NCBI GenBank assembly: GCA_019828545.1
Contig: JACVRA010000301.1
Coordinates: 121,703-185,702 of the forward strand
DNA from: Paracamarosporium sp. OC-R06-R3
Taxonomy: Eukaryota > Ascomycota > Dothideomycetes > Pleosporales > Didymosphaeriaceae
Reading direction: 5' to 3'
Length of the DNA stretch: 64,000 nucleotides
Positions 22,511-34,771 of this stretch are shown here, one piece after another. The notes under the pieces were generated by a model. It was not told the DNA's origin and ran no database searches. It was given only the letters and a program-made list of their open reading frames with translations. The stretch's first letter is position 1. Every line of letters starts with the position of its first letter. The position numbers and the translations under genes are program-made.

Positions 22511-23119
22511 GGCTGCGGTTTCGTAGAAGGCTAAGAAGAATTAGCAGAGTTTTGAAGGCGTTTATGAGAGCCTTTGCGTTACCCTGAATTCAGTTACGTG
22601 CTACACAAAGCTTTTGTGAGAGTCAGGTAAACGAAAAGACAATAGTTGCGACTGCTGGTGTAAAGCTCAAAAGGCAGCAGTCATTGTACTAGCTGCGCGC
22701 TTGGTCGCTTACCCTCAACGTGCAAAATGAAAGCGCGCAAACCGTATGAGGATTGTATAGGAGATGAGAATATAGGTTAGGTGAGGTGGTATGTCGAGAT
22801 AGAAGCTGAGAAGTCGCGGAGAGCTCGTGTAGGGCTGCACTTATCGATGCGCTACCGATAAGCGCGCGCTTGATGCGGGCCGCGGTTGGCCAACAAGACA
22901 CCTTGTCGATCCGCGATGACGGTGGGATGGGCTTGCGAGACAGCTTTTCCTTCGCGCTGCTCACACCTAATCAATGCACCCGTGGATCCAAACCAAGCAC
23001 GCCATGATACCATTGTTTCCTCGCTGAACGTCCTCCGTAGCATTCTTCGTGTGTAGCAACGTCTCAGCTATACTTGTGTTTCCTCAGAGCCCGACCAGAT
23101 AACAAAGCACCTATTCAAG
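22511..23119. other. Divergent promoter CLP1 / GH125
   Basis: 609 bp between two divergent start codons. It contains an inverted pair of GATA sites (22840-22862). Short open frames here are not supported. Confidence 0.6.
22840..22862. promoter_or_regulatory. Inverted GATA-site pair
   Basis: CTTATCG and CGATAAG form perfect 7-bp inverted arms (22840-22846 and 22856-22862) with a 9-bp spacer. Each arm contains a GATAA core, the target of fungal GATA factors. It lies about 330 bp from the CLP1 start and 260 bp from the GH125 start. Function is inference. Confidence 0.35.
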
Positions 23120-24858
23120 ATGAAGTCGCCAGCTTCCGCTTCGTCGCTGGGCGCTTGGTATCTCCTGTTTCTGTCCACCAACGCGGGTAGCGGCGCCGGC
23201 GTCCAAGAGCCATTGAAGGCTCCAATCGACCCTCTCAAGTACAAGGCAGCATGTCCGGACTACAAGAATTATGCTATGCGCCAGCAGTAAGCTTCCTCGT
23301 AGACTCCCGAGCTTTGGTCTGATCATACTCTAGTCCGCCCTACAGCCTAGGCCCGCTTGAACTCCCCTCCCAAAGACCGTCCAAGTATTGCCGTACCTTC
23401 GAATCGCCGCTCGTGGAAAAAGTCATAGACGATATGAACGAGAAATTAGTTGATAAGGATCTTGCAAGAATATTTGAAAACGCGTTCCCCAATACCCTCG
23501 ATACAACAGTTCGGTGGCACGCTGATGGTACGGTCAAGCCTAAACCAAGCAAGAAGTCGTGGGATGCAAAGGCTTGGAAAGGACCACAGAGCTTCATCGT
23601 CACAGGAGATATCAACGCTGAATGGCTGCGAGATTCAACAAACCAGCTCGCCCAGTATCAATCACTAGCAAAGAAAGACAAGCAGATTCACAAGCTAATT
23701 CTGGGCGCGATCAACACCCAGTCTGAATATGTCATTGGGTCCCCATACTGCAATGCCTTCCAACCACCGCCTCCCAGTGGCCTGAACCCCACCTTCCAAG
23801 GCGACGGCGACACTGTGCATCCGGTCTACGAAAACTCTTTCGTCTTCGAATGCAAATACGAGCTCGACTCTCTTGCCCACTTCCTTTCTCTTGCCAATCA
23901 ATTTCACGACAGCACCGGCTCTACCGAATTCGTCAACGCGCGCTTCCTTCTCGCGCTCGATACTCTCCTAGAGGTCTTGGACGCTCAGTCCAAGCCCACA
24001 TTCGACGAAGATTCCGGCGTTTTCCGCCGCAACGAGTACACCTTTCAACGTCAGACCAATGCCGGAACTGAAACGCTCAATCTGGGCGGCGTCGGCAACC
24101 CCCTCGCTTCAGGCACCGGGCTTGTAAGGAGCGCTTTCCGCCCCAGCGACGATGCCACCATCCTCGGCTTCTTCATCCCCGCCAACGCCATGATCAGCGT
24201 GGAGCTCAAGCGCACCGCCGCCCTCCTCCGCAAAGCAGGCAAGAAGGCCGTGGCTCAGGATCTGCAAAAATGGGGCGAGAAGATTGAAGAAGGTGTTTGG
24301 GAGCACGGCGTCGTGCAGCACAAGACGTTCGGACGCATCTTCGCCTTTGAAGTCGACGGCTTCGGCTCGTCAATCATCATGGACGATGCAAACCTGCCGT
24401 CTCTGCTAGCACTGCCCCTCCTCGGCTTCGTTGACGCAGACAACGACGTCTACCAGAACACCAGGAAGATGATCCTCCAGAAGAAGGGCAACCCCTATTT
24501 CCTTACCGGCGAGGACTTCAGCGGCATCGGCGGTCCGCATATCGGGTATCAGCATGCGTGGCCGATGAGTGTGCTCGTGCAGGCCATGACTAGCGAGAGC
24601 GACGACGAAATTATGAAGTGTTTGACCGCCGTGAAGAACGTGTCGCGCGTCGGACTGATCCATGAGAGTATCAATGTGAATAATTGGAGTGATTATACCA
24701 GTGAGTTGCGCGAAAGTTCTTGCAATGCAGTTTGCTAACTATGAGCAGGGAGCTGGTTCGCGTGGGCGAATTCGGTGTTTGCGCAGACGATCTTGGACCT
24801 TGCGAAGAGGAAACCGCATTTGCTTTTTGGGGAGGGCGCGGAGGCATATCAAATGTAG
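23120..24858 (+). CDS. GH125 exo-alpha-1,6-mannosidase
   Basis: Three exons, 23120-23286, 23334-24700 and 24749-24858, all junctions in frame, give 547 residues. The N-terminal exon encodes a hydrophobic signal segment (about 10-22) and the join rebuilds the conserved QHPPYS block. Glycoside hydrolase family 125 is metal-independent and trims alpha-1,6-linked mannose. Family blocks seen are GDINAEWLRDSTNQLAQY (acidic catalytic-site region), GSPYCNAFQPP, YELDSLAHFLSLA, FGSSIIMDDANLPSLLALPL, GPHIGYQHAWPMSVLVQA and NNWSDYTRSWFAWANSVFAQ. The last one spans the final splice. It is probably secretory or cell-wall located, acting on N-glycan or mannan. Confidence 0.93.
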
Positions 24859-25358
24859 AGAGTAGATGGGATGTGTTTGGTATGTGTGGCGAGTATCGAA
24901 TGTGCATGTGCTTCAAATTCACATTTCCTCAAAAGACTAAAGTAGACTCCAATGACCGCCGGTGTCTTGCCCAGTGACAATCCCCTCCCTACGTTCGGAG
25001 ACCTCCGCGCCTGTCTTTCGTCATTACCCGCGTGTCCCGTTGCCTTCATTCAAACAAAAAAGGAGACAAGAATCCACTTGCGCGAAACTCAAAAAAAAAC
25101 CGAGGTCCAGTCTGAGTGTACATACAGCTATTAAGAAGGCAAACAGAAAGAAGAACATGAAGCAGTGCATCCTGGATTGGAAAGAGCGTCTCTGACCACG
25201 GTAAGGACTGTGTTGGGCGGTGCCGCTATACTACCCTTGACTCCACCTGTCGCAGGGCTTCGACCAGAGGATAGTATCTGTGCTTTTTTTGTCAGTAGAG
25301 GTGGCGAGGTATATTAGTGCGACATTCCTGCCGCACTACCTCAGTGTTTATCCTGTTC
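24859..25358. other. Convergent 3' interval
   Basis: 500 bp between the 3' ends of the mannosidase and the 2EXR gene. A-rich stretches near 25056-25100. No gene is seen. Confidence 0.6.
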
Positions 25359-26532
25359 CTATTTACGCGAGGAGTGATGTTGGTGGCCTATTTCGGTATC
25401 TTCATAATTGACCCAAAGTTCGCCATCCTTGTTTGTTGCCTTGATGTATGTAACCCATGTCCTATCTCCTCCGTACACGCAGGTCCAGCTGGTCCGCAGG
25501 TCTAGCTCAATCGTCTTCAATTTCGGTAGGCTTTGCTTAGAAGCGTCTAGTAGTTCATGGAACTTAATGAGATGCGTGGAGAATATGTAAGGATCTGGGT
25601 CGTTGTAAACAAACTCACTACGCAGCGTCCCTGTCATGTGGTATCTCCGATCTGGTCCCATGAAAGTATCATACGGATTATGGTTTGGATCTTCATCGAT
25701 ATAAACTGGCAGTCTATATGTAGTTTAGTATGGGAAGATGTGCGATGAGACTTTGGGACTGACGTATCAGGATAAGTGCGATTCTCGTAGTGAGCTCCAT
25801 GTGGCCAATACAATTCGTCCAGAGTGGTATCGGAGTCGAACCGAAAGTTTAGGATGATACACTGAACATTATCACCACAGACGCGATAGATTACATCGAC
25901 AAGACGCTCTGCAGAATCATGATCGTTGTGAAGATCTGGCGTAACGTTTCCAGCGGTGATCATGACTGACGTCGGCTGCGCCAAGATAGGGTTCAGAATG
26001 ACTTCTCTAGCATCGCTCGATTCGTCTAGCGCACTAACGGCATACCGCAAATCTACGATATCCACTTGATCATAGCAATATTTGATGGCCTGAGAGCGAG
26101 CTTCGTAACAGACGGTTGCCATAGTGAGGCGATTGACGAATGACTGGAATTCGTTCCCGCCAAGGCGCAACTCCTCCCCATCGTGGGATTTATAGACGTA
26201 AACCCTTAGAGGCTGCCTTTCCTCGTCTGAAGACAAGTCCTTGTTACCAACAAAGGCTCTTCGTAAGCGTTCGTAGTGACCGGTCCTGCAGGGGTGTAGT
26301 GAAAAGCCATCAGCGACGCTGAAGTTTATGAATGCAATATGTTAGTAAAGATTCGGAATTGTAATTAGTCGTAGCTGACATAAAGAACCTTTCCTTACTT
26401 GCCTACGGTTAGTAATTGTTGTTATGCAAAGAATGACGACGAGAGTGTACTACTCACCTGTTGGAATTCTTCAGCAACAGCCTCTGACCATATCATATCC
26501 CGCAATTCTAGCGACAGCTGTGAGAAAGACAT
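25359..26532 (-). CDS. 2EXR-domain protein
   Basis: Proposed exons on the minus strand are 26532-26458, 26402-26380, 26318-25764 and 25713-25359, giving 335 residues with no internal stop. The start MSFSQLSLELRDMIWSEAV is the hallmark of the fungal 2EXR domain, followed after splicing by FSLHPCRTGHYERLRRAF. A 23-nt micro-exon is needed to keep frame, and two of the three donors are GTCAG rather than GTAAG or GTGAG. The middle (VCYEARSQAIKYCY) matches the second 2EXR block. The C-terminal part (ending EDTEIGHQHHSSRK) has no recognised motif. These proteins form large fungal families of unknown role. The micro-exon is the least certain piece. Confidence 0.72.
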
Positions 26533-27994
26533 TTTGAGATCAAGATTTTGATAAAATGGCTTATAGGCACTAATGCGAAGGCTCATATATGTCGGCCCTA
26601 CGTCTAAGCGTGAGGGGGCATATCAGCCGGCGTCGTCTTGGGATGATAAGGTAGCCATTCTATCGGTAGCTTGGACAAAGAGATGCTAAGTGCCACACTT
26701 GAAGAGTGCGGTCCATTTCCAATCGTACTGTTTCAGACACACTGGAAGCAGCGGAAAAATCAGGTGAGAGCAATACCAGATCTCAATAAGAGAGAACCCC
26801 GAGTTCGAGCACCATACGAGCAATTTTCTGTGACGTTTGCGCGTTTCTCAAAACTGGGTAAGGGCCGAGTCCGAGTGGATCAGTCCGCCACATATATGTC
26901 TTTGATCACGATTGCGTTGTTGAGGGCTTTTCTAAGAAAATTCATCAAAGAAGTCTAGGAGGGGTAGTTCTAGGGGCTTGAAATCTCGAAAGAAAAGGCG
27001 TTGTTGTGCGAGCGGGCATGTGAGAGGTTCGGCGTTGACCTCATGATTGTTGAGCGGACCTCTACAGGTACAGTCCGATGGCTTTATCATTTGGATCTAG
27101 AGAATGTACAAGCCGATCGGATGTATGGAATTCAGATGAGATGTGCGCGTATGGGCTTGGGATGTAGATCTTGGAAAGAGTTTCATGCTTTCTCCAATAC
27201 AACAGTCGTTTACTTTGTTCGCTTGCTTCCTGTTTGATATAATAGAGAGACGTTCATTTCTTTTTGTTCAGTCGTTCATATGCCCTCCTCTCCATTTGGT
27301 TAGCAACTGTCTACGCAATATAACTGGTCTACTGGCATACGATGTATTTAGCAGCGCTGTCTGTTACCAAGAATTTATCAAGATAAAAATTACTGTCGCA
27401 TTTCTTCTGAGCGCTGTGGTGTTCACAGAGGTAGCCAAGAACTGTGTTGAAAATGTTTGCACCCATGGACGCAATGAAAGTACGGCTAACAAGCACTGGG
27501 CCAGTCGTTTTCGGCCTCACCCAAATTGTGGTCCGATTTCTACAATCGATTTTTTCAGCCAACTTCATTGAACAACCATCCAGTGTTTTATCAATTTGTT
27601 GTTTGTGGCGATACTTGCCAAACCCACGAGGCAATGTACGGTATGTTTGCAGCCTCACAGAGACAACCGATCGAAGGTTCGTCAGTTGGACATTGTATTA
27701 GAACAGAGTGCTTGATCGAAAAAGAAGAAGAACAAGACTACTTTAGTAGGATAGCTATCGTAACCTAGCATGAGGAACCAGGAAGACCAAAATCGCAATG
27801 TTCCAGCAAAGACGGAAACAAAGTTTGGGGCAAAGACAGATCCAAAGTTTGCCAATATGACCAAGGCAAAGGATCAAGCAGGAAACCAAACACAACAGAA
27901 CGCCAAAGACAAATCCACTTTGGAAATGATAAAAAGGGAAGCCAGAGAGCATGCAAAGGCCAACAAGATTACCAGAATCATTGTGAACCACAAT
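26533..27994. other. Gene-free interval
   Basis: Short open frames only, none with a motif. A Lys/Gln-rich open frame begins at 27770 and runs into the tandem repeat. I do not accept it as a gene, although it could be a leader exon of the glycosidase-like gene. Confidence 0.5.
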
Positions 27995-28103
27995 CTTCGA
28001 CCACCCGGATCGTTACGAATCACTACCACCTTCGACCACCCGAATCGTTACGAATCACTACCATCTTGGACCACCAGAATCGTTACGAATCGCAACCTTC
28101 GAC
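27995..28103 (+). repeat. 35-bp tandem repeat, about three copies
   Basis: Units start at 27995, 28030 and 28065, with a partial fourth at 28097. The core is GAATCGTTACGAATC after CTTCGACCACC. The period of 35 is not a multiple of 3, so it does not encode a peptide repeat. It ends 22 bp before the start codon of the next gene, in its leader. Confidence 0.85.
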
Positions 28104-28125
28104 AAGCAGTGACTAGTGCAAGAAG

Positions 28126-29118
28126 ATGGCTCAAGCAAGCGGCAGAGTCCCTGGAGGAAATGAGAAAGAGATGGGAAGGAGCAAGGGCGAGGAACCTCAA
28201 GACAGTGAATTGGAAGAGTACCACAAAATCGAACACCTCCTTCCAAGCAAGGTAACGTGGTGGAGTTACCACACGAAAGCCGGTTGGCGAGATCATGTGA
28301 AGGAGGAAAAGGCTCGCGGAACGATGTCGAACATGGAAGAGTTAGGTCAGCTGGATGTGATCGAGGTAAAGAATGCACGCATGCGAGTGGAGGGTAACCC
28401 AGGGCGAGGAATCTTTCCACACGAATTCGTCGACCGCGAAACCGAAAGTTACCTTCTCTGCAATGGCGGCTTCTTCAAGATGGACAAATACTGCTATCCG
28501 GTGGGCGAAACAAGTGTATCGCAACAACACATAGAAATCCCTAAGCGGTATAAGGACATGTACGTGCTAGTCGGTTGCAAAGAGAATGGGTTCTTGCACA
28601 GCGGACCAGATCTTATGGGAGATCCGATAGATTACGACAATGAGAGATGGGTATACTTCATTCCAGGTACAAAGACATCGACCAAGGCTGCGAATGACAC
28701 CGGCAGCCTCGCACACGCAAGCAGACCCAATGAGCGTCTCGCCTATGTTGCTTTGAAAGATGGCGACAAGTATCTCTTCGTCTACACTACTCTTTCAAGA
28801 GACCAAGGGCTTAACACGAACCGGCTTAGTGATCTCATCAAACACTGGCTTCAAATACACACCGATGACACAAGCTTGGAGAATGCAAAGGCTGTGAACC
28901 TAGATGGAGGCGGCAGTTTTTATGTGAGCTGGACGCATGATGGAACTACGAAAAAGATAGCTGGAGGCAATATAGGCGATGAGTTCCCTCTCGAAACTCT
29001 AGAAGAGAACGTGGCCGCAAGAAGGAGAAAGGCCAAAATCAGGGAGGTGGCCAACGTGATCATGCTGGTCCCTCAAACACCCCAGAGTGAAGAAGCCCAA
29101 GAGGGAAAAGGAGACTGA
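28126..29118 (+). CDS. Phosphodiester glycosidase (NAGPA-like) domain protein
   Basis: Single exon, 330 residues. The core resembles the NAGPA/DUF2233 phosphodiester-glycosidase fold: LLCNGGFFKM (NGGFF at 113-117), PVGETS (125-130), and the signature NLDGGGSFYVSW (258-269), the fungal form of the family's NLDGGGSS. The N-terminal 40 residues are charged and no signal peptide is visible, which is unusual because studied members (the animal lysosomal 'uncovering enzyme' and bacterial secreted forms) act outside the cytosol. An upstream exon may be missing. The 35-bp tandem repeat lies just before the ATG. Substrate and pathway are unknown. The family call rests on two motifs. Confidence 0.65.
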   Translation: MAQASGRVPGGNEKEMGRSKGEEPQDSELEEYHKIEHLLPSKVTWWSYHTKAGWRDHVKEEKARGTMSNMEELGQLDVIEVKNARMRVEGNPGRGIFPHEFVDRETESYLLCNGGFFKMDKYCYPVGETSVSQQHIEIPKRYKDMYVLVGCKENGFLHSGPDLMGDPIDYDNERWVYFIPGTKTSTKAANDTGSLAHASRPNERLAYVALKDGDKYLFVYTTLSRDQGLNTNRLSDLIKHWLQIHTDDTSLENAKAVNLDGGGSFYVSWTHDGTTKKIAGGNIGDEFPLETLEENVAARRRKAKIREVANVIMLVPQTPQSEEAQEGKGD

Positions 29119-30955
29119 TCAATCATCTGCTCACTAGGTATCAGGCGATTCGATATCTACGACTACTTTTCCTCTCCGAGGTTGGTTGTTGCGCGTTTGG
29201 GAGGCGTTGCGTACCTGGGATATGTTGGTATTAGGCTGAGAGCGTTTCCCCAGATTACACGGTTTTTCATCTTCAGGTTTCGATGGACATTTGATGACTT
29301 ATAGAACGGTGCGATAGACTTCCTGCTGGGTTTGTTGCTAGGAAGGGTGCAGGAGTTGGTGGTTACACATGAGCATTGAATTCACGCGGCAGACACATGT
29401 ATGTAATTTGTAGTGCTGAACAGAGTAGGGAAGTCTTATACTAGAGTTATGACAGCAGATATCTATACCCACAGATGAGCTTTAGCCATGTCGAACAACT
29501 TGTGTCGGGCTGCTGGAATTTTCCTTTCCACAAGGAATCTTCCCAATGTCGTGTCAAATCTTCAAATGGCCGAGTCAGGAATCTAGACAACGACGCATCA
29601 TTCTCACCCTCTGGAAACGATATCCTACATCCTTTTGAGTTCCACGGCTCCATTGACGCTGAGTTTCTTGAACGTGCAACTGTCAAAGTGAGTACTTTAG
29701 GTGCGATGGAAATCCAGTGGTTTTAATCGGGCTTTGATTCAGCTGACAGAGATGTACGTATGACTCCGTTGACACATGAAAGGCAATGCTAACTTGTTCA
29801 TGACAATGAACCTCCAGGGACTTGAACGATTCGCAGCGAAACCGCGTGCAAACACATTTTCCAAAGTACTCCAGCAACAAACTCATCTTCAGACGCACAA
29901 AGTATCACAAATCGTATGCCCGCCTTGTTCTCATTCAGATGACTGACAACACCTACAGTTTCCTGTAACTACGTCTTATCGCGCAAGTCCGGATGAAACA
30001 GTCCCTTTCCTTCGAACTCGGTAAAAACACTTACGCTGTGAAAGAAGGCCGAAATCAACGCTCGGTATGACCCCTACCTTGCCGCACAAGTGCCCGTCTC
30101 TTCCGATTCCCAACCACAATGCGTCTCCCCGGATGCAACTTCCCACGCTAAATCAACCGCAGAACAGCCATACACTGATACTTAGCTATATCTCATCAGC
30201 ACCCTTTCCGGCCGGAGTACGTCCACCACGCTTTTGATCGCACATTTCACGCCACCAGACCGGTTATTTCGCTAATGAGCCAGTCATTGCGTAAAACAAG
30301 TCTCAAAAGTAGTAAGCGTACCCACTCCCGTTGTCCTTTGATGTACACTTACGCAATGCACAGATACTGGGAAATTTTCACGGCGTTGGCCAAGTATTCA
30401 CATCTCGGTGAAATGTCACAGGTTCGGTAAGAATATGTATGCTGTACGTCATAACGATGCCTTCTGCATGTTATTCACTTCGCGCGAGATAGACATATCA
30501 CGGGATCACAACAGAATCGTCACAACACGAAGTGCAGCACTAATCAGTCATGATGTATCATGCAAGATCGCATTCAAGCCATCTCATCTCAACTACACTA
30601 CGCAGCTTTCGCATCGACGGTGATGCATGAGTGTCTAAGCCATGCTAGCATCGCTGCGAGTGCATGCGCAACAAACGCCTCGAAGGTTCAAAAGGGGTAT
30701 ATCATGCAGTCGTGAAAAAGAAACACCATCCTATGAGACGCCGAATTGCAGGTTTCTAGAGAGTTGATGGAGGTCTTCGCGGTTAAACGTTGGGTGTGCG
30801 AAGTGCGCTGCCTTGGTGCGAAACCTCGTTCCATCATCTCAATTCAAGTTCGGTCGTTCCATACGCTCGTACAAGAGCACGCAGAGCAAAAGAGCATTTT
30901 CTGTACGCATCAAAGGCGACTGTACATTGTCGTTATGGTGCGGTGATGAGCGCGC
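29119..30955. other. Gene-free interval
   Basis: 1.8 kb with only short, motif-free open frames. No repeat or RNA gene was recognised. Confidence 0.55.
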
Positions 30956-33900
30956 CTAGAAGTCATCGGATGACAGGTCGTCTTCGACAGTCCAGGTGCG
31001 TCGAGCAAGCCGAGGACGCTTCTCGGGTGAGTTTGCGAGGCGAGTCTCGAGGTTCGACAAGCGTTTCTTGCTCGGTGTCAGAGAGGACTTGCGCGCACGC
31101 GGCGTGGTAAGACCAGAGTCATCGTTGGTGGTTGAGTTGTCCGTGAGCGATGGTGTAGAGCCTCGCATATACTCGAGAGAAACCTCGAGCTGGGCAGATG
31201 GTGCCTTCGAGAGCTTGGTATGGATGCGACGAGACTCCTGCGCAGCGTCCTGCTGCTGCTCAACACGCTGTTGTTCCTCTTCTTGCTGCTTGAACCATGT
31301 ATCATGCTGCTCCGCATAGCTCTTTTCCATACCCTCGATCCACTCCTTCTTGGCTTTGTCCTCTTCCATACTGTCGACGCAGTCAGGACACTTGATGTAG
31401 AATCCGGTCTGGGTAGACGGTTGATGCATCATCTCAAACTCTGGAAGGTTTTCGCCAATCAGCTCTTCCTTGCCCCAATCCATACAATCCTCGCACAACC
31501 CGCGAGGGCACCACCGGCATCTATACATGAGACCTCCTGCATCCGTTGTGTTTTTGCCGCACTCGGAGCAGCTATGCTGAGAGCAGTAAAAGCCGGCGAA
31601 TCCCTTCACTTTCTCCTGATAGTCTTCGTCCAAACAGTCAAAGTGGAAAGCGCGGGGGCACGACTTGCACTGTACCATGTGGCCAACCTCTGGGCCGTCG
31701 AAGCAAGCTAGACAGTGCTCTTCATGGAGGTATTCGTGGCGCTTCTCCCGCACGGCGTCCGCCAGGCGAGGGTCTTTTCCGGCCAGCGTAGGAACAGCCT
31801 CCCATTGGGCACAGTCGAGCGACTCCTTGCTGACTTGGTAACCGTCAACCATGACTGTCATCTCTTTGCGCTTGCGACGATCCTTACGGATGTTTGACTC
31901 GTCAGGGGCACTCCTAGACTTCTTGCTATCGAGCTTTCGCTGATAGCGTTTGCCGTCAAACACTGCGCATTCTACTCGCTCCATCACGGAAAGCCACTTC
32001 TCTTCATCAACCTCTGCGCCGGTATCGAAACTCTGATGAGGATCGGCAGGCTTGTCTCGACACTTTTGCAACACAGTGTCTAGGTCCCAAGACAGCATCT
32101 CGGTCACGTCGATCTCGGGATGTGACAAGGTCTGGGCTCCACGGCGAACAAGAGATCTGAGCTGGGATGTGTTTATCTTTGGGGTATCGCCACTAACAAG
32201 CGTGCTGCAGTCCGAGACATGTTCACCGTACATGGTTTGTATAGACTCTGTAATCTTGGTCGCAAGATACATCTTCTTGCGGATGCGACCCATCATCTGC
32301 TCCTCAACTGTGCCTTGTGTACACAGCTTATATATCGTTACTTTCTTTTGCTGTCCTATTCGGTGTGCACGAGCTTCGGCCTGCAAGGTCATCTGAGGAT
32401 TCCAATCTTCGTCCATGAAGACGACGTCCTCGGCTGCGGTCAGATTGATGCCTAGGCCACCAGCTCGGGTAGAAAGCAGCATGACTTTGTAGTCTTTGTT
32501 GTCGTTGAACAAGCGCATCTCCAGGTTGCGTCTCGCTCTAGCTGTGCCCCCGTCTAAGCGGAGATACTTGAAATCTTGACCAAAAGTGCTGATCATCTCC
32601 AGCATGTTCTCACACCAGTCTAGTGTTTCCGTAAAGCCCGAAAAAATCAACACCTTTTTGCCCTGCGATATGCTCTGCTTAAGTAGCTTCTCGAGGATGA
32701 TGAACTTTCCCGAGGAACGGATAATGTGTTGACCAGCGTAGTAGGGATCCGGCATTGCACCGGGAAGAAGGTAGGGGTGTACGCAACATCTACGAAGCTG
32801 CATGACCAAGTTCATCAGCTTCCGCCAGGCCGAGGTCTCTACGCCAGCACTCTGTTCGTTCTTGATAGCCTGCCGCATAATCTCCGCCGTTTCCTCCCAC
32901 TTCTCCTTGTCGTCAGAAGCGTCCGCACTCTGCTCCAATTCCAAATCTTGCAAACGGCCAAGCTTTTCATCTTCTTGCTTCTCTTTTTCTAGTGCAGCTC
33001 GCTCCTTGCTCTTCCCATCTGCAAACAAGTCATCTAGCATGGCATCATCGACACGCGTGAGCAATCTCGTATACCAGAACCGCTGCATGGGCGTAAGCGG
33101 GACGTACAACAGCACCTCTTCCTTTGGCGGAAGGCCCAGGTCTACACCAGGACTGTCTTTCATCCGACGTAGCATGATCAACTCTAGAAGTCGGCGAGCA
33201 TCGTCCATAGTTTTCTGGTTGGCACGTCCGCGGGCAAGATCGAACGATTCTTTAAACAAAGCCTGCGTATTGTCCGTAAAAACATCAGGGAAGAGCCAAG
33301 CCAACAAGCTCCACAACTCCACCATATCATTCTGCACCGGGGTGCCCGTGAGAATGAGCCGGTACTCTGAAGAGATACGCTTCAATGCGGTCGAAATCTG
33401 TGTTACGTTGCTCTTGATCATGTGGCCCTCATCTAGCACAACGTAACGCCATATGAATGAATGTCTGAACCAGCTTTGCTCGGCCTTGAAGGTGTCGTAC
33501 GTCGTGACAATGATCTTGTATGAGTCTGAATCTGACTCAGTCGGCAGCTTAGACACCTTGATGCCCGCTTTCTTTGACGCCTTTCGGTCTCGAGCCTGCG
33601 AAGTTTCGTTGCCATACTGGTCCTCGAGGCCTTGCGCGACCCTCTTGAGACGGTCTCGCTCACCCGGTGTTCCGTGATAGCGCAGGACTTTAAGTTCGGG
33701 CACCCACTAAATGATGATGAGTACGTGTGTATAATTTAGGTAGGCGAGATGCAAGGACAAGTTACTCACCTTTTGAGCCTCGTTGACCCAAGAGTTCAAG
33801 ACACTCAACGGACAAATGACAAGGTACGGGCGCGACTCCTCTGAAACAACACTCATATTGCGGTCTTGCTCCTCCAGGTATTGGAACAACGACAGAGTTT

Positions 33901-34771
33901 GCAAGGTCTTGCCAAGACCCATCTCGTCGGAGAGGATACCAGAGAATCCGTTGTTGTGGAGATGGACGAGAAACGACAGACCGTCAAGCTGGTAAGGTTT
34001 CATAGTTGCCGTGACGCCCTCTGGCTGCGCGGAGAGGCGCTGGTATTTGACTACGGATGCTTGCTGCCCGTTGGCGATGAGCTTCGAAACATGGTTGCTT
34101 TGCGGTAGAAGCGGCAGGAAGAGGTCTTTGTTAGCAACAACGAAAGCACTTGCTTTCGCTTGGGTCTTCCGCGCAATATCATCGCGCAGTCGTGCCCGAG
34201 CAGTGTCAAGCTTGCGCGGTGACGGTGTGGTCGCCTTGCGCTTGGAGGGTGGAGTAGGAGGGTAGTAGACGGTATCTGACGCGAGAATGTCACTCTTCCT
34301 GACCCTCGTGCTCCTTCGTGGAGCGTCGTCACGGTCTTTGCGACGGTTCTCCATCTTCAGTCCGTCCAGCTGCCTACGGGCAAGTGACGTGCGAGCCCGA
34401 CGAACGGAACCTTTTGGAACGGAAGGGACGGATTGTTCTCCGCTGATGTTGGCCTCACTCGTGCCCTCGCTCTCCTCAATGTCTTTTGAGCTTTCTTCAA
34501 CGTCCGAAGCTGAAGAGCTGGACGACGTAGTTGTGACGGTGTTTGACAGACTTGAAAGTGCGCTGTCGAGCTTGGGCTGCTGCAGGCTCGGTTGCCGGGA
34601 AACCGCAAACGCTGGTTTGAAAGCATCAACGGAGTCTGGTTGCGAGGTGAAGGAACTCTCCCTCCTGGCTTTCGTCCTAGCTTTGGTCGCTGAAGTCGCG
34701 GATTGCTGCGCTCCAAATTGAGCCAGAAGATGCTCCAAAGCACCTCTGCGCTTTGGCGTCTGAGGATCCAT
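30956..34771 (-). CDS. SNF2-family ATPase with C-terminal PHD finger
   Basis: Two exons on the minus strand, 34771-33770 and 33706-30956, joined in phase 0 (GTGAGT...TAG, 63 nt), give 1250 residues. I start at MDPQTPKRRGAL; the frame upstream opens only with GTG. The N-terminus is a disordered Ser/Thr/Arg-rich region. The helicase core has DEMGLGKT (motif I), ICPLSVLNSW (Ia), VLDEGHMIKS (II), LTGTPVQND (III), VLIFSGFTETLD (IV), STRAGGLGINL (V) and ARAHRIGQQK (VI). A C-terminal Cys/His cluster (CLACF, CKSCPRAFHFDC, CSQHSCSECG, CRWCPRGLCEDC) is a PHD finger with an extended zinc region. A Gln/Glu-rich coiled coil and a basic Ser-rich tail follow. No HAND-SANT-SLIDE or chromodomain is seen. A chromatin remodeler role is a family inference. 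Confidence 0.92.

Noticed and set aside
27770..28255. Lys/Gln-rich open frame overlapping the 35-bp repeat
   Set aside because: It runs through a 35-bp tandem repeat whose period is not a multiple of three and overlaps the glycosidase-like gene in another frame. It could at most supply an upstream exon.
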